From the NCBI RefSeq assembly GCF_020164555.1, contig NZ_JAIQZB010000018.1:32006-96005 (forward strand): DNA of 64,000 nt, in the 5' to 3' direction. Below, piece after piece: positions 37,433 through 46,817 of this stretch. A program made the translations under genes and the position numbers. Below the pieces are notes generated by a model that saw only the letters and a list, made by a program, of their open reading frames with translations, ran no database searches and was not told the DNA's origin. Within the stretch, counting starts at the first letter, position 1. Every line of letters starts with the position of its first letter. This DNA comes from Salegentibacter lacus. GTDB lineage: Bacteria; Bacteroidota; Bacteroidia; Flavobacteriales; Flavobacteriaceae.

Positions 37433-38692
37433 TTTTACACCAATCGCACAATCAAGGCATTTATGAGCCTCACAGTAATTCTTTTTTAATTGCACCATAG
37501 CCTGGGAATGCAAGGCATTTTCTACACTACTTTTTTCTAGTTTATTAAAATTCACTACAATCTTATTATTTTCAGCAGGTATACTTTCTATTAAATCAAG
37601 TAAATTATCTATTTCGTCATCGCCTCTGTTCCGGGAATAACAAAATCGCAGCGGAATGATAGTATTGATAAGCACCAAATCTTTAAAAGCTGCACTTAAC
37701 TTCTTCTCCCTATCTTTATGTTTCTTCGGAAAAGAATAATGCTGTCTCCAAAACTTAGAAGTTTCTACATTTAAAATTTCATAGATTGCGGCTACAGATT
37801 TTGAAGCGACTAATACTGAAAATAAATTCTTTTGATTAAAATAAAGAGAAGCTAACTGGGAAAGCCTGATGTTAGGAAAATTGTCTGGTCTCAACCTGAA
37901 ATATTTAGGCGGAATCACTCCCGAATTCGATAGTTTGTATTTATGCTTTAGATATCCATATTCCTGTTGCAATGTTTTATAATAAGGGATATTAAATTGC
38001 TTACTTAGCAAGCCAGCCTGGCCAAAAAACAAAGCTTCAAGCTGTAAATTATTCTGGGAAGCTTTCTGTACAACCGAAAAATCCAGGCTGTGCGCCATAC
38101 TTAAAAACGCATCGCCATTAAGATTCAATCCAAAGTTTTTGGCTAACATCTGGAATAAAACCGCTTCCCAATTATTACCAGACTTTTCTAATAAATCCAG
38201 GATAAGTATAGATTTCTCTTCTAAACGCTCTAAATACAGCCGCTCTTGCCAATGTCGCAAGGTAAAATCGTCTATATCTCTAAAGTTTTTCTCACAGTTA
38301 ATCCAGTTTTCAGCCGAAGCAAAGAGTTGCTGGTAACCGTTAATCAAGTTTTTATCAACCAGATTTTTTAAACTTAAAGCAGGAATTGATGTTTTATTAT
38401 GCCGTTGAACTTCAATATCGTCTTCCCAAACTACGTGTAGAATTACATTATCGTAATTCCTGTCCTTCTCGTGTTGATGAAAATACCAATCTGAAGCTTT
38501 GGTATGTAATTCAACATTTCCTGCCCACAGCTGTTCGCCAATTTTTAGCCGGGCATTAAAAAAATCGGGCCCAGAATTAAAATTATGAGTGCCGCTGTCA
38601 ATAAGAAGTACTTTTTCTCCCTGCGTAGTTTCAGCATTGGTAAAATCGAATTTCTTGTATTTCCAAAGATATTGTAAAAAGTCTTCGCGCAT
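37412..38692 (-). CDS. DUF2851 family protein
   Basis: 426 aa, no signal peptide. The N-terminal MREDFLQYLWKYKKFDF, the GNVELHTKASDWYFHQHEKDRNYDNVILHVVWEDD block and the C-terminal Cys pair region (YCEAHKCLDCAIG) match DUF2851, a family specific to Bacteroidota. The N-terminal block resembles a nuclease-like beta fold, but no activity is established that I know. The C-terminal Cys/His could bind metal. Confidence 0.85.
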   Translation of the reverse strand: MREDFLQYLWKYKKFDFTNAETTQGEKVLLIDSGTHNFNSGPDFFNARLKIGEQLWAGNVELHTKASDWYFHQHEKDRNYDNVILHVVWEDDIEVQRHNKTSIPALSLKNLVDKNLINGYQQLFASAENWINCEKNFRDIDDFTLRHWQERLYLERLEEKSILILDLLEKSGNNWEAVLFQMLAKNFGLNLNGDAFLSMAHSLDFSVVQKASQNNLQLEALFFGQAGLLSKQFNIPYYKTLQQEYGYLKHKYKLSNSGVIPPKYFRLRPDNFPNIRLSQLASLYFNQKNLFSVLVASKSVAAIYEILNVETSKFWRQHYSFPKKHKDREKKLSAAFKDLVLINTIIPLRFCYSRNRGDDEIDNLLDLIESIPAENNKIVVNFNKLEKSSVENALHSQAMVQLKKNYCEAHKCLDCAIGVKLLQRKT

Positions 38693-38735
38693 CTTTTAAA
38701 ATTAAAAAAACGCGCTTCAATACTAAGCTTTTCCG

Positions 38736-39440
38736 CTATTGAGGTAACATTTGGGGGATTTCATCTATAATTTCATCCACCCAATAACGATACATCAATC
38801 CACTTGGGTGCAAACCATCTTCAGCAATAAGATCGGCGTCTCTTTCTGCTTCACGTGAAATTGGAGTAATGTTATAAAAATCGACTTCAAATTCTGAAGC
38901 AACACGTCTAAAAACAGCATTAAATTCATCGATCTCTTCTCCAATAGTTTCAGCATTTTCCTGCCCAAACGGAGTTACTCCATAATCTGGAATGCTCAAC
39001 GCAAAAACTCCTTTTTCCCTACGTTTGGAATGATTAAGCGCCAACTTAAAAATCTCACGCAATTCCTCTTCATAATCGTCAATACTTTGTCCCTGGTATT
39101 GATTATTAACACCGATTAAAATAGAAACCAAATCAAATTCTCGTGTATAATTTAATTCAGACCTCATTGCAGCTAATAGATTTCCAGAGGTCCATCCGGT
39201 TTTGGCAATAATTTTAGGCGGGGCAACTTTATAACCTCTTTCATTTAGTTGAGCTACCAACTGTACCGGCCAACGCTCTTTTTCGGGAACACTTTCCCCA
39301 ATGGTATAAGAATCACCCAGCGCGAGGTAACTGTAATCCATTTCTGACGGGTTATCGGTTTCAGTATTTTGAGTGACCGAATTAGAAGTGTTACAACCAA
39401 TTACCAAAAATGCTAAAAATATGAAGTAGAAAATTTTCAT
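38736..39440 (-). CDS. SGNH/GDSL hydrolase lipoprotein
   Basis: 234 aa. Lipobox VIGC with lipidated Cys16. SGNH blocks: I, LALGDSYTIGES with Ser44; III, IGVNNQYQG (Asn present); V, DGLHPSG with the Asp-x-x-His pair. These enzymes hydrolyse esters or thioesters, often acetyl groups on sugars or lipids. Cell-surface or periplasmic. Divergent from the following secreted protein gene. Confidence 0.88.
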   Translation of the reverse strand: MKIFYFIFLAFLVIGCNTSNSVTQNTETDNPSEMDYSYLALGDSYTIGESVPEKERWPVQLVAQLNERGYKVAPPKIIAKTGWTSGNLLAAMRSELNYTREFDLVSILIGVNNQYQGQSIDDYEEELREIFKLALNHSKRREKGVFALSIPDYGVTPFGQENAETIGEEIDEFNAVFRRVASEFEVDFYNITPISREAERDADLIAEDGLHPSGLMYRYWVDEIIDEIPQMLPQ

Positions 39441-39508
39441 TCAGAATCTGTTTAAGGCTTTAAATAGTGTATTTTGCAGCAATTTAAAACATTTACAGCA
39501 TTTCCGAT

Positions 39509-40063
39509 ATGAAATTATACTTCATTTTATTCTTTTTAAGCAGTGCATTATTCGCACAGGAAACTCCGGCTGAAAGCTTTTGGAAACAACTTCAGCATCA
39601 TTGCGGAAAATCTTATGAAGGCACCATAACCCAGGGAATGGGCAATGATGATTTCGATAACAAGAAATTACTGATGCACGTAAGATCCTGTGAAGAAAAT
39701 GAAATTAAAATCCCATTTTTTGTAGGTGAAAATAAATCCCGAACCTGGATTTTAAGATTAAAAGATGATAAAATTCAACTGAAACATGATCACCGCAAAC
39801 CCGATGGAACCGAAGATAAAATCACTCAATATGGCGGAACATCGTCTAATACAGGATTAGCAAATATCCAGGTATTTCCTGCTGATAAGGAAACCGCCGA
39901 CCTTATTCCTGCTGCAGCAACCAACGTTTGGTGGATTAGCTTAGATGAGGAAATATTTAGTTACAATTTAAAAAGAATAGGTTCGAACACTAATTTTACG
40001 GTTGAGTTCGATCTTTCAAATCCGGTAGAAACTCCCGATGCTCCCTGGGGATGGGAAGAATAA
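39509..40063 (+). CDS. secreted protein of unknown function
   Basis: 184 aa. Signal peptide about 1-16 (SSALFAQ). The mature part starts ESFWKQLQHHCGKSYEGTI and is beta-rich with two Cys (C32 and C60 by count) that could pair. The C-terminus ends in an acidic/Trp patch (DAPWGWEE). I associate this with a conserved hypothetical family of Bacteroidota but know no function. Confidence 0.7.
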   Translation: MKLYFILFFLSSALFAQETPAESFWKQLQHHCGKSYEGTITQGMGNDDFDNKKLLMHVRSCEENEIKIPFFVGENKSRTWILRLKDDKIQLKHDHRKPDGTEDKITQYGGTSSNTGLANIQVFPADKETADLIPAAATNVWWISLDEEIFSYNLKRIGSNTNFTVEFDLSNPVETPDAPWGWEE

Positions 40064-40175
40064 TATTTTAAGATTTTTTTATAGCCAAGCCCTAAATTAC
40101 GGTTAAAGCCTGCGGAAGCAGTTCCATTTTGAAAATAATGTTTATCTTTTTTAGCAAAGTGACAGCAACTTAACT

Positions 40176-40361
40176 ATGGAACACAATCAAAAAAACAATA
40201 CAGGCACCTCTAAAAATATAGCTTCAAAGCCAGTGCAGGAAAAAGAAGAACCTAAAACCGGTTTTGGGCGTTTCTTTTCTAAAGTTGGATATTCAATTTG
40301 GATTGCGGTAATGGTAGTAGGCGGTGTAATTGCTTTTCTGGTCTCCTTATTGGTATTATGA
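40176..40361 (+). CDS. small single-span membrane protein
   Basis: 61 aa. A polar, Lys/Asn-rich N-terminus is followed by one hydrophobic helix (about 39-60) to the end. Its TGA overlaps the ATG of the next gene (ATGA at 40358-40361), so both are probably made together. No family recognised. Confidence 0.6.
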   Translation: MEHNQKNNTGTSKNIASKPVQEKEEPKTGFGRFFSKVGYSIWIAVMVVGGVIAFLVSLLVL

Positions 40362-40705
40362 AAAGTCTAAAAACAGTATTCTTTCTATTTTGTCTTCTTT
40401 TCGTTGCACTTCAAACCCTTTACTTTTTAGAACAACCACTACCCGATTTTATTAGATTTTACCTGGCGAATTTTCTTTGTATGCCTATTGTATTAAGCAT
40501 TTGCCTCTTTACGGTAAAGTTCCTTAAGAAGGACAAAACTTTACGTTTAAACCTTTTTACAGTACTTTCAGTATTTGTGATGTATGCCATTTATTTTGAA
40601 GTAATTCTTCCACCACTACACTGGAGATACACGGCCGATATTATTGATGTGCTTCTATATTTAATTGGAAGTTTTCTCTTTTATTTTCTTCAGAAATTAC
40701 CATAA
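40358..40705 (+). CDS. small multi-span membrane protein
   Basis: 115 aa from the ATG at 40358; an upstream frame extension overlaps the preceding gene out of phase and is rejected. Four hydrophobic segments (about 6-24, 35-53, 64-81, 94-113). The end, YFEVILPPLHWRYTADIIDV, resembles small flavobacterial proteins sometimes labelled magnesium citrate secondary transporter, a label I do not trust. Function unknown. Confidence 0.65.
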   Translation: MKSLKTVFFLFCLLFVALQTLYFLEQPLPDFIRFYLANFLCMPIVLSICLFTVKFLKKDKTLRLNLFTVLSVFVMYAIYFEVILPPLHWRYTADIIDVLLYLIGSFLFYFLQKLP

Positions 40706-40802
40706 GTAAACTACCTCGAAGCGAACTCACGAAGTATTCAAAAAGAATATTCGAGAAAAGCATCGTAGCATTAAATCTCGATTATAGAACAATTTATCTT
40801 CC

Positions 40803-42899
40803 TTAAGCTGCTTTCCTGAACTTTTCACTAATATAAATTTCACCTGCCTTGAGTCTATCGAGGTAAATTTTCATATCCTCCCGCACTTCAGAAGACAAGA
40901 TATACAAACCTATAATATTAGGAAAAGACATAGCTAAGATCATCATATCTGAAAAGCTCAGCACTGCACCAAGACTTGTTGTTGCACCAAGTACTACGAA
41001 CAATAAGAACATAACTTTATAAACCATTTCTGATTTTAGACTTTTCCCGAATAAATAGGTCCAGGATCTCATTCCGTAATAAGACCAGGAAACCATAGTA
41101 GAAAAAGCGAATAAAAATACAGCGAAAGCAAGAACAGCCGGAAACCATGAAATTACACTGCCAAATGCATCTGAGGTAAGCTCTACCCCTCCAAGTCCGT
41201 TCACTTCGTGCATACCTGTAAAAATAAGTACCAAAGCGGTCATGGTACATACTACCATTGTATCAATAAATGGTTCTACCAAAGAGGTAAAACCATCGGC
41301 TATAGGATTATTGGTTTTAGAAGCACTGTGAGCAATAGCGGCAGAACCTACCCCTGCTTCACTGGAGAAAGCAGCACGCTGTAATCCAATGATTAATACC
41401 CCAATAAATCCTCCTTTAAGGGCATCGGCAGAAAGTGCTCCATTAAAAATTGCTGAAAATGCACCACCTATATTCTCTATATGAGTACCAATTACAATAG
41501 CACACCCAGCAATGTAAACTATAGCCATAAAAGGGACTACTTTGCCGGTAACTTTAGCAATACTATTAATACCACCAATAATTACTATTCCAACCAGGAT
41601 AGCAAAACCAACCCCAAACCAGAAGCCGTGACCCTGTAGAAAAGGTAATTGTTCAGAAACAATCTTAAAGGCCTGATTCGACTGAAGCATATTACCACCA
41701 CCAAAAGAAGCTCCTACTCCCAATACTGCAAAAAAAGTAGCCAGGAATTTCCCAAGCCCTCTCATATTTCTTTTTTCCAGACCATATCGCAAGTAATTCA
41801 TTGGGCCACCAAAAATTCGGCCTCCATCATTTATAAAGCGGTATTTTACACCAAGCGTACATTCTACAAACTTCAGGGACATTGCAAAGAAACCTGCTAA
41901 AAACATCCAAAAAGTTGCACCAGCACCACCAAGGGAAATAGCTACTGCCACACCAGCGATATTTCCTAAACCAACAGTTGCAGAAACCGCCGTGGCCATA
42001 GCCTGGAAATGCGTAATGGTACCCGGCGCATTTGGATCATCGTATTTCCCCCTGGCAAGGTCTATGGAATGTTTGAATCCGCGGATATTTATAAAACCAA
42101 GTCGGAAGGTAAAAAAGATACTTCCAATTATTAACCACATTACAATAAAAGGAATCGCATTCTTTTTCACATCTCCATTAGGATGCAATAGTGGTTGCGG
42201 CTCAGCATAAACTACTTCGGCAAAAACATGGGCATCCTGCTCTACCACATCACTGGTACTATTAGGGTCAAATATTACGTGGCCTTCTTTTATAAGGTAA
42301 TTTAATTTTCCTTTTACCGGAGAATAAACATCAACTTCGTCTCCTGTATTGGTTTCCAGGATAGCAATTTTGTCTCCTTCATCAACATCTGCTTTTTTCG
42401 CAACTAACCATTCTTTTAGAGTATAGGAATCATTACTGGTAGCATCCCATTCAGGTATAGGAATTTGCTTACTGGGTGTATATACCACAGGATCGAATAA
42501 GCCCATAGAAGCAAACGGATCCCAGAATAAAATTCCTCCCAAAAAATCTACGGCAGGCTGTACGTTACTGTTAAAAATTTCGGTAATAGATTCCGCTGGA
42601 ATTGTAAAGGATTTAGAAATGGAATTGTTATTAGCATCGGTAACCTTAACGGAATGCTCCATTCCCTCAATCAACCCGGTAGACTTCCTGGCATCTAAAG
42701 CAGTAGATTGATTGCTCCATTTATATTTGTAAGGCTTTTTACCTCCCTGCACTTTAACTTCGGCAATACCATCGTTAATCTCTCGAGAAGGGTTTGTTAG
42801 ATTTACTTCTATTTGAAATTCTGAGTTATCTTCTACCTGTGCATTCGTAATGGCTGTTAGCATTAAAAATATACTTGTGAAAAGCCACAAATTCCTCAT
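40803..42899 (-). CDS. second AgcS symporter with SprB-like and inserted lipoyl-like domains
   Basis: 698 aa from ATG at 42899; a TTG two codons upstream is not needed. It is a close paralogue of the 34914 gene with the same architecture: signal peptide, SprB-like repeat (GIAEVKVQGGKKPYKYKWS), pre-TM1 helix ending FWDPF, lipoyl-like insertion (LKEWLVAKKADVDEGDKIAI then LETNTGDEVDVYSPVKGKL), and the AgcS membrane domain. Again no modifiable lysine at the hairpin (ETNTGDE). The membrane parts are nearly identical over long stretches, while the extra domains have diverged. This suggests different partners or signals. Confidence 0.88.
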   Translation of the reverse strand: MRNLWLFTSIFLMLTAITNAQVEDNSEFQIEVNLTNPSREINDGIAEVKVQGGKKPYKYKWSNQSTALDARKSTGLIEGMEHSVKVTDANNNSISKSFTIPAESITEIFNSNVQPAVDFLGGILFWDPFASMGLFDPVVYTPSKQIPIPEWDATSNDSYTLKEWLVAKKADVDEGDKIAILETNTGDEVDVYSPVKGKLNYLIKEGHVIFDPNSTSDVVEQDAHVFAEVVYAEPQPLLHPNGDVKKNAIPFIVMWLIIGSIFFTFRLGFINIRGFKHSIDLARGKYDDPNAPGTITHFQAMATAVSATVGLGNIAGVAVAISLGGAGATFWMFLAGFFAMSLKFVECTLGVKYRFINDGGRIFGGPMNYLRYGLEKRNMRGLGKFLATFFAVLGVGASFGGGNMLQSNQAFKIVSEQLPFLQGHGFWFGVGFAILVGIVIIGGINSIAKVTGKVVPFMAIVYIAGCAIVIGTHIENIGGAFSAIFNGALSADALKGGFIGVLIIGLQRAAFSSEAGVGSAAIAHSASKTNNPIADGFTSLVEPFIDTMVVCTMTALVLIFTGMHEVNGLGGVELTSDAFGSVISWFPAVLAFAVFLFAFSTMVSWSYYGMRSWTYLFGKSLKSEMVYKVMFLLFVVLGATTSLGAVLSFSDMMILAMSFPNIIGLYILSSEVREDMKIYLDRLKAGEIYISEKFRKAA

Positions 42900-43019
42900 A
42901 AACAAAATCTATTTTATTATTTCCTAATTTATAAAAATACTCTTTCAGATAGCGATTATTATTTTATTAAATCTCCACACAAAGAACATGTTAGCACCCA
43001 AAATAAAGCGGAGCTGCAA

Positions 43020-44000
43020 TTAATCTAAAAACCCCTGTTTTTTCATCCATTCATCGTTAAATATTTTCCCAACATAACGACTTCCGTGATCATGAAATAA
43101 AACCACAACTACATCATCTTTGGTGAAATGCTCTTTAAGTTGAAGTAAACCTTTTGCTGCAGCTCCGGCTGAATTTCCTAAAAAGAAACCTTCTTCTTCC
43201 GCCAGTTTGCGGGTATAAATCGCAGCGTCTTTATCAGTTACCTTCGTGAATCCGTCAATTACGCTAAAATCTACATTTTTAGGGAGAATATCTTCTCCAA
43301 TACCTTCGGTGATATATGGGTAGATCTCCTTTTCATCGAACTCACCGGTTTCGTGGTACTTTTTAAAGACCGATCCGTAGGTATCAATTCCCCAAACTTT
43401 AATATTCGGATTTTTCTCTTTTAAGTATTTTCCAACTCCAGAAATCGTTCCGCCGGTACCTACACCTACTACAAAATGAGTTACTTTCCCATCGGTTTGT
43501 TCCCAAATTTCAGGCCCGGTACTTTCGTAATGTGCCTTAGTATTTGCCAAATTATCATATTGATTCACATACCAGGAATTTGGCGTTTCCTCGGCCATTC
43601 TTTTAGAAGTTGAATAGTATGATCTGGGATCATCGGGAGCAACATCGGTAGGGCAAACTACCACTTCGCAGCCTACCGCTTTTAAAATATCTATTTTTTC
43701 CTTGCTTTGCTTATCAGAAAGTACACAAACCATTTTGTAACCTTTCACTATCGCTGCAAGCGCCAGGCCCATCCCGGTATTCCCGGAAGTTCCTTCAATA
43801 ATAGTTCCGCCTGGTTTTAATTTCCCGCTAGCTTCAGCTTCCTCTACCATTTTTACCGCCATACGATCTTTTACCGAATTTCCCGGATTAAAAGTTTCGT
43901 ATTTAGCTAAAACTAAAGCATCAATTCCTTTAGTGATCTTATTCATTTTCACCATTGGTGTGTTCCCAATAGTGCCCAATATATTTTCTACGTAATCCAT
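43020..44000 (-). CDS. PLP-dependent cystathionine beta-synthase-type enzyme
   Basis: 326 aa, fold type II, no CBS regulatory domain. PLP lysine K44 in NPGNSVKDRM; GTSGNTG phosphate/substrate loop; GTGGT PLP-phosphate loop. The texts YDNLANTKAHYESTGPEIW, TEGIGEDILP and the closing WMKKQGFL resemble cystathionine beta-synthase more than CysK/CysM. Either transsulfuration or cysteine synthesis is possible. It has a well-placed promoter and a leader of only about 14 nt. Confidence 0.88.
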   Translation of the reverse strand: MDYVENILGTIGNTPMVKMNKITKGIDALVLAKYETFNPGNSVKDRMAVKMVEEAEASGKLKPGGTIIEGTSGNTGMGLALAAIVKGYKMVCVLSDKQSKEKIDILKAVGCEVVVCPTDVAPDDPRSYYSTSKRMAEETPNSWYVNQYDNLANTKAHYESTGPEIWEQTDGKVTHFVVGVGTGGTISGVGKYLKEKNPNIKVWGIDTYGSVFKKYHETGEFDEKEIYPYITEGIGEDILPKNVDFSVIDGFTKVTDKDAAIYTRKLAEEEGFFLGNSAGAAAKGLLQLKEHFTKDDVVVVLFHDHGSRYVGKIFNDEWMKKQGFLD

Positions 44001-44019
44001 AGTTTTATTTTTCAGGTTG

Positions 44020-44047
44020 CAAAGGTAGAAAATTGAATCTATTTCAA
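44020..44047 (-). promoter_or_regulatory. promoter of the CBS-type gene
   Basis: On the minus strand: TTG, 17-nt spacer, TACCTTTG (exact TAnnTTTG). The box ends 19 nt before the ATG. Confidence 0.7.
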
Positions 44048-44080
44048 TAGAAATACCAAAAACTCCCTGTGTTTTATCAT

Positions 44081-45313
44081 TTATTCAAATTTAATTGCTC
44101 TGGATGGAGAAATCTTTGAAATTATCACCGAAGGAATTATCAACATTAGCATACATAAAATTAGCGTTCCTAAATTCACGGCCAGAATATAATCGCAACT
44201 TAAATATACCGGCACCTCCGTCACATAATAAGTTTCAGGATTTAACGGAATGAGTTTAAAATACTTTTGGAGCAGTAACATTCCCAGCCCGATTAAATTC
44301 CCCCAAAAAAGTCCTTTAATAATAAGGTAACCGGCATTATAAAGAAAGATTTTTCTAATACTCCAATCGTTTCCGCCCAGGGCTTTCAAAATCCCAATCA
44401 TTTGAGTGCGTTCCAGGATTAAAACCAGCAAAGCGGTAATCATATTTATCCCCGCGACTAAAATCATAATTCCAATGATAAGTGCGATATTAAAATCGAA
44501 AAGTGCCAGCCATTCAAAAATAGAATAGTATTTCTGTGTTATAGTTTGCGTGTCTAAAAACGAACCGGTATTCTCATAAACTTCCTGACCTTTCTCATTT
44601 ATTTTATCGAAATCATTTAGAAAAACCTCAAAATTACCCACTTCATTATCTTCCCAGCGATTAAGACGTTGAATGTGCCGAATATCTGCCAAAACATAAA
44701 GCTTATCAAACTCCATAAATCCAGAATCATAAATGCCAGTGATCACAAAACCACGGGTTAAGGGGCGTTCGCTGCCTTCCCTTAAAAAATAGGTAGGCAC
44801 TTTATCGCCAACATTTAATTGAAGCCTATTGGCAAGGTAGGATGAAATTAAAACCTCATCATTTAATTTATTATCAACGTTTGGAAGCTCACCTTTAACC
44901 AGAAAATCTTCAAAATAGTCCCAGTTATAATCTGTTCCCACACCTTTTACAACAACGCCTTCAAAATCGGTTTCGGTACGAATTATTCCAAATTTTGTCG
45001 CTACCGCCTGTACGTGGGAAATGCCTTCAACCGAATTAAATTCCGGATAAAAATCCTGGTCTTTACTAACCGGGGTTAGCGTAACCTGGGAGCTGTTGTT
45101 ATCGTAGTTGGAAATATTGATATGCCCGTTAAAGGCAGCAATTTTATCCCTAATCTTTTCTTGCAAACCAAGTCCGGTGGCAAAAGAAACCAGCATCATC
45201 ACCACACCAATTGCAATTGCTGCGATAGCTATTTTTATTATAGGCGCAGAAATGCTACTTTTATGGCTCTTACCGCCTATGAGGCGTTTAACAACAAAAA
45301 ATTCAAAATTCAA
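44081..45313 (-). CDS. LolC/E-like ABC transporter permease
   Basis: 410 aa. One N-terminal membrane helix (about 24-46), a large periplasmic MacB-PCD-type domain, then three C-terminal membrane helices with an FtsX core (GIMILVAGINMITALLVLILERTQMIGILKALG). Typical of lipoprotein-releasing LolC/LolE. The matching ATPase is not adjacent. The start appears to be TTG at 45313 (MNFEFFVVKRLIGGK by family pattern); no in-frame ATG fits. Only 9 nt separate it from the start of the divergent gene. Confidence 0.85.
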   Translation of the reverse strand: MNFEFFVVKRLIGGKSHKSSISAPIIKIAIAAIAIGVVMMLVSFATGLGLQEKIRDKIAAFNGHINISNYDNNSSQVTLTPVSKDQDFYPEFNSVEGISHVQAVATKFGIIRTETDFEGVVVKGVGTDYNWDYFEDFLVKGELPNVDNKLNDEVLISSYLANRLQLNVGDKVPTYFLREGSERPLTRGFVITGIYDSGFMEFDKLYVLADIRHIQRLNRWEDNEVGNFEVFLNDFDKINEKGQEVYENTGSFLDTQTITQKYYSIFEWLALFDFNIALIIGIMILVAGINMITALLVLILERTQMIGILKALGGNDWSIRKIFLYNAGYLIIKGLFWGNLIGLGMLLLQKYFKLIPLNPETYYVTEVPVYLSCDYILAVNLGTLILCMLMLIIPSVIISKISPSRAIKFE

Positions 45314-45322
45314 ATTATCACG

Positions 45323-46555
45323 ATGCTTAAAAGGTTAGTCAAAAGTACATTTTTATTCGCTTTTATAGGTATTCTTTCCTGCGGAAACCAAAATAAGAAA
45401 GAGCAATCTACAGAAGAAATTGCAATAAATAATCAGGAAGAGAACGCTGTTCGAGAAATTATTCTGGCAGCTAATCGCACGGAAGCTTACCTCCCAATGT
45501 TGAAAGGGAAAAAAGTAGGCATTGTTGGAAACCAGACTTCTATCATAAAAAATAAAGATGGTGGCTATACGCACGTTGTAGATTCTTTACTGGCATTAGA
45601 TGTAAACCTGGTAAAAGGCTTTGCTCCCGAACACGGATTTCGCGGTACTGCCGATGCCGGAGAAGCGGTAGAAGACGGTAAAGATGCGCAAACCGGTTTA
45701 CCGGTGATCTCGCTTTATGGCGATAATAAAAAACCAAAAGCAGAGCAACTCAAAGGTCTGGATGTTTTAATTTTTGATCTACAGGATGTAGGAACAAGGT
45801 TTTACACTTACATTTCTTCATTACATTATGTGATGGAAGCCTGTGCCGAAAACGATGTGCAACTTATTGTTTTTGACCGCCCAAATCCAAACGGGCATTA
45901 TATAGACGGTCCCATCCTGGAAACCGAATTTAAAAGTTTTGTTGGGATGCATCCTATTCCCACGGTTCACGGATTAACGATGGGAGAATACGCAAAAATG
46001 ATTAATGGTGAAAAATGGTTAAAAGACGGGGTTCAATGTGATTTGGAAGTGATAGAAATGGAAAATTACAACCATTCCAAAGCTTACGATCTTCCGGTAA
46101 AACCTTCCCCAAATTTACCAAATGCGCAGGCTATAAATCTATACCCAAGTTTGTGCTTTTTTGAAGGAACTAACGTAAATGCAGGTCGTGGAACCGATAA
46201 GCAGTTCCAGGTTTTTGGCTCACCATATTTAGATAAAACCTACTTCGATTTCACTTACACTCCGGAATCTAAACCAGGTGCAAAAAGCCCAAAACATTTA
46301 GAAAAAGAATGCTATGGTCGAGATCTTAGCAAAATAGATCGGGTAGATCAAATAAATTTAGAATGGCTGATTGAAGCCTATCAAAACACTGAAAATAAAG
46401 ATGAATTCTTCAATGCTTTTTTCACAAAACTGGCAGGCACAAAAGAATTACAATCCAAAATAGAAAAAGGTTTATCTGCGGAAGAAATAAGGGAAAGCTG
46501 GCAGTCAGGATTAGCAGAATTTACAGAAAAGCGAGCGAAATATTTATTATATTAA
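45323..46555 (+). CDS. DUF1343 lipoprotein, NamZ-like exo-N-acetylmuramidase
   Basis: 410 aa from ATG at 45323. A longer in-frame reading begins 67 codons upstream inside the divergent permease gene and is rejected because MLKRLVKSTFLFAFIGILSC is a clean lipoprotein signal (Cys20). DUF1343 motifs are present: VGNQTS, FAPEHGFRGTADAGE, LIFDLQDVGTRFYTY, DRPNPNG and the C-terminal GRGTDKQFQVFG. NamZ members (GH171) remove MurNAc from peptidoglycan fragment ends. Probable role: wall-sugar recycling at the envelope. Confidence 0.9.
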   Translation: MLKRLVKSTFLFAFIGILSCGNQNKKEQSTEEIAINNQEENAVREIILAANRTEAYLPMLKGKKVGIVGNQTSIIKNKDGGYTHVVDSLLALDVNLVKGFAPEHGFRGTADAGEAVEDGKDAQTGLPVISLYGDNKKPKAEQLKGLDVLIFDLQDVGTRFYTYISSLHYVMEACAENDVQLIVFDRPNPNGHYIDGPILETEFKSFVGMHPIPTVHGLTMGEYAKMINGEKWLKDGVQCDLEVIEMENYNHSKAYDLPVKPSPNLPNAQAINLYPSLCFFEGTNVNAGRGTDKQFQVFGSPYLDKTYFDFTYTPESKPGAKSPKHLEKECYGRDLSKIDRVDQINLEWLIEAYQNTENKDEFFNAFFTKLAGTKELQSKIEKGLSAEEIRESWQSGLAEFTEKRAKYLLY

Positions 46556-46571
46556 GGGAAACTTTTTCCCT

Positions 46572-46817
46572 ATGATTGAGCTAGGAACTTCAAGCTTTTG
46601 GCTTTCAGCTTTTATGGTAGCACTACTGGTACTGCCAGTGTTGGCCTTTGCCAGTTTGCTAAAGCAAAATTTTAAGGGAAGGCATCGATTAATCTGGGTT
46701 TTAATAATTGTTTTCTTGCCCTTCTTTGGGTCTATATTGTACTTTATAATCATAAAAAGATACAAGGAAGTAAATCTTCTAAGAAGAAAGGTGAGACAGT
46801 TCAGGCATCGGTCTTAG
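46572..46817 (+). CDS. small PLDc_N-domain membrane protein
   Basis: 81 aa. Two hydrophobic segments (about 9-28 and 40-59); the RLIWVLIIVFLPFFGSILYF core is the phospholipase-D N-terminal (cardiolipin-synthase leader) motif, here as a stand-alone small protein. Starts 16 nt after the NamZ-like gene. Its 3' end overlaps the convergent YkgJ gene by 4 nt. Confidence 0.8.
   Translation: MIELGTSSFWLSAFMVALLVLPVLAFASLLKQNFKGRHRLIWVLIIVFLPFFGSILYFIIIKRYKEVNLLRRKVRQFRHRS

Noticed and set aside
45122..45322. 67-codon N-terminal extension of the NamZ-like gene
   Set aside because: Lies entirely inside the divergent permease gene, and the downstream ATG begins a clean lipoprotein signal.
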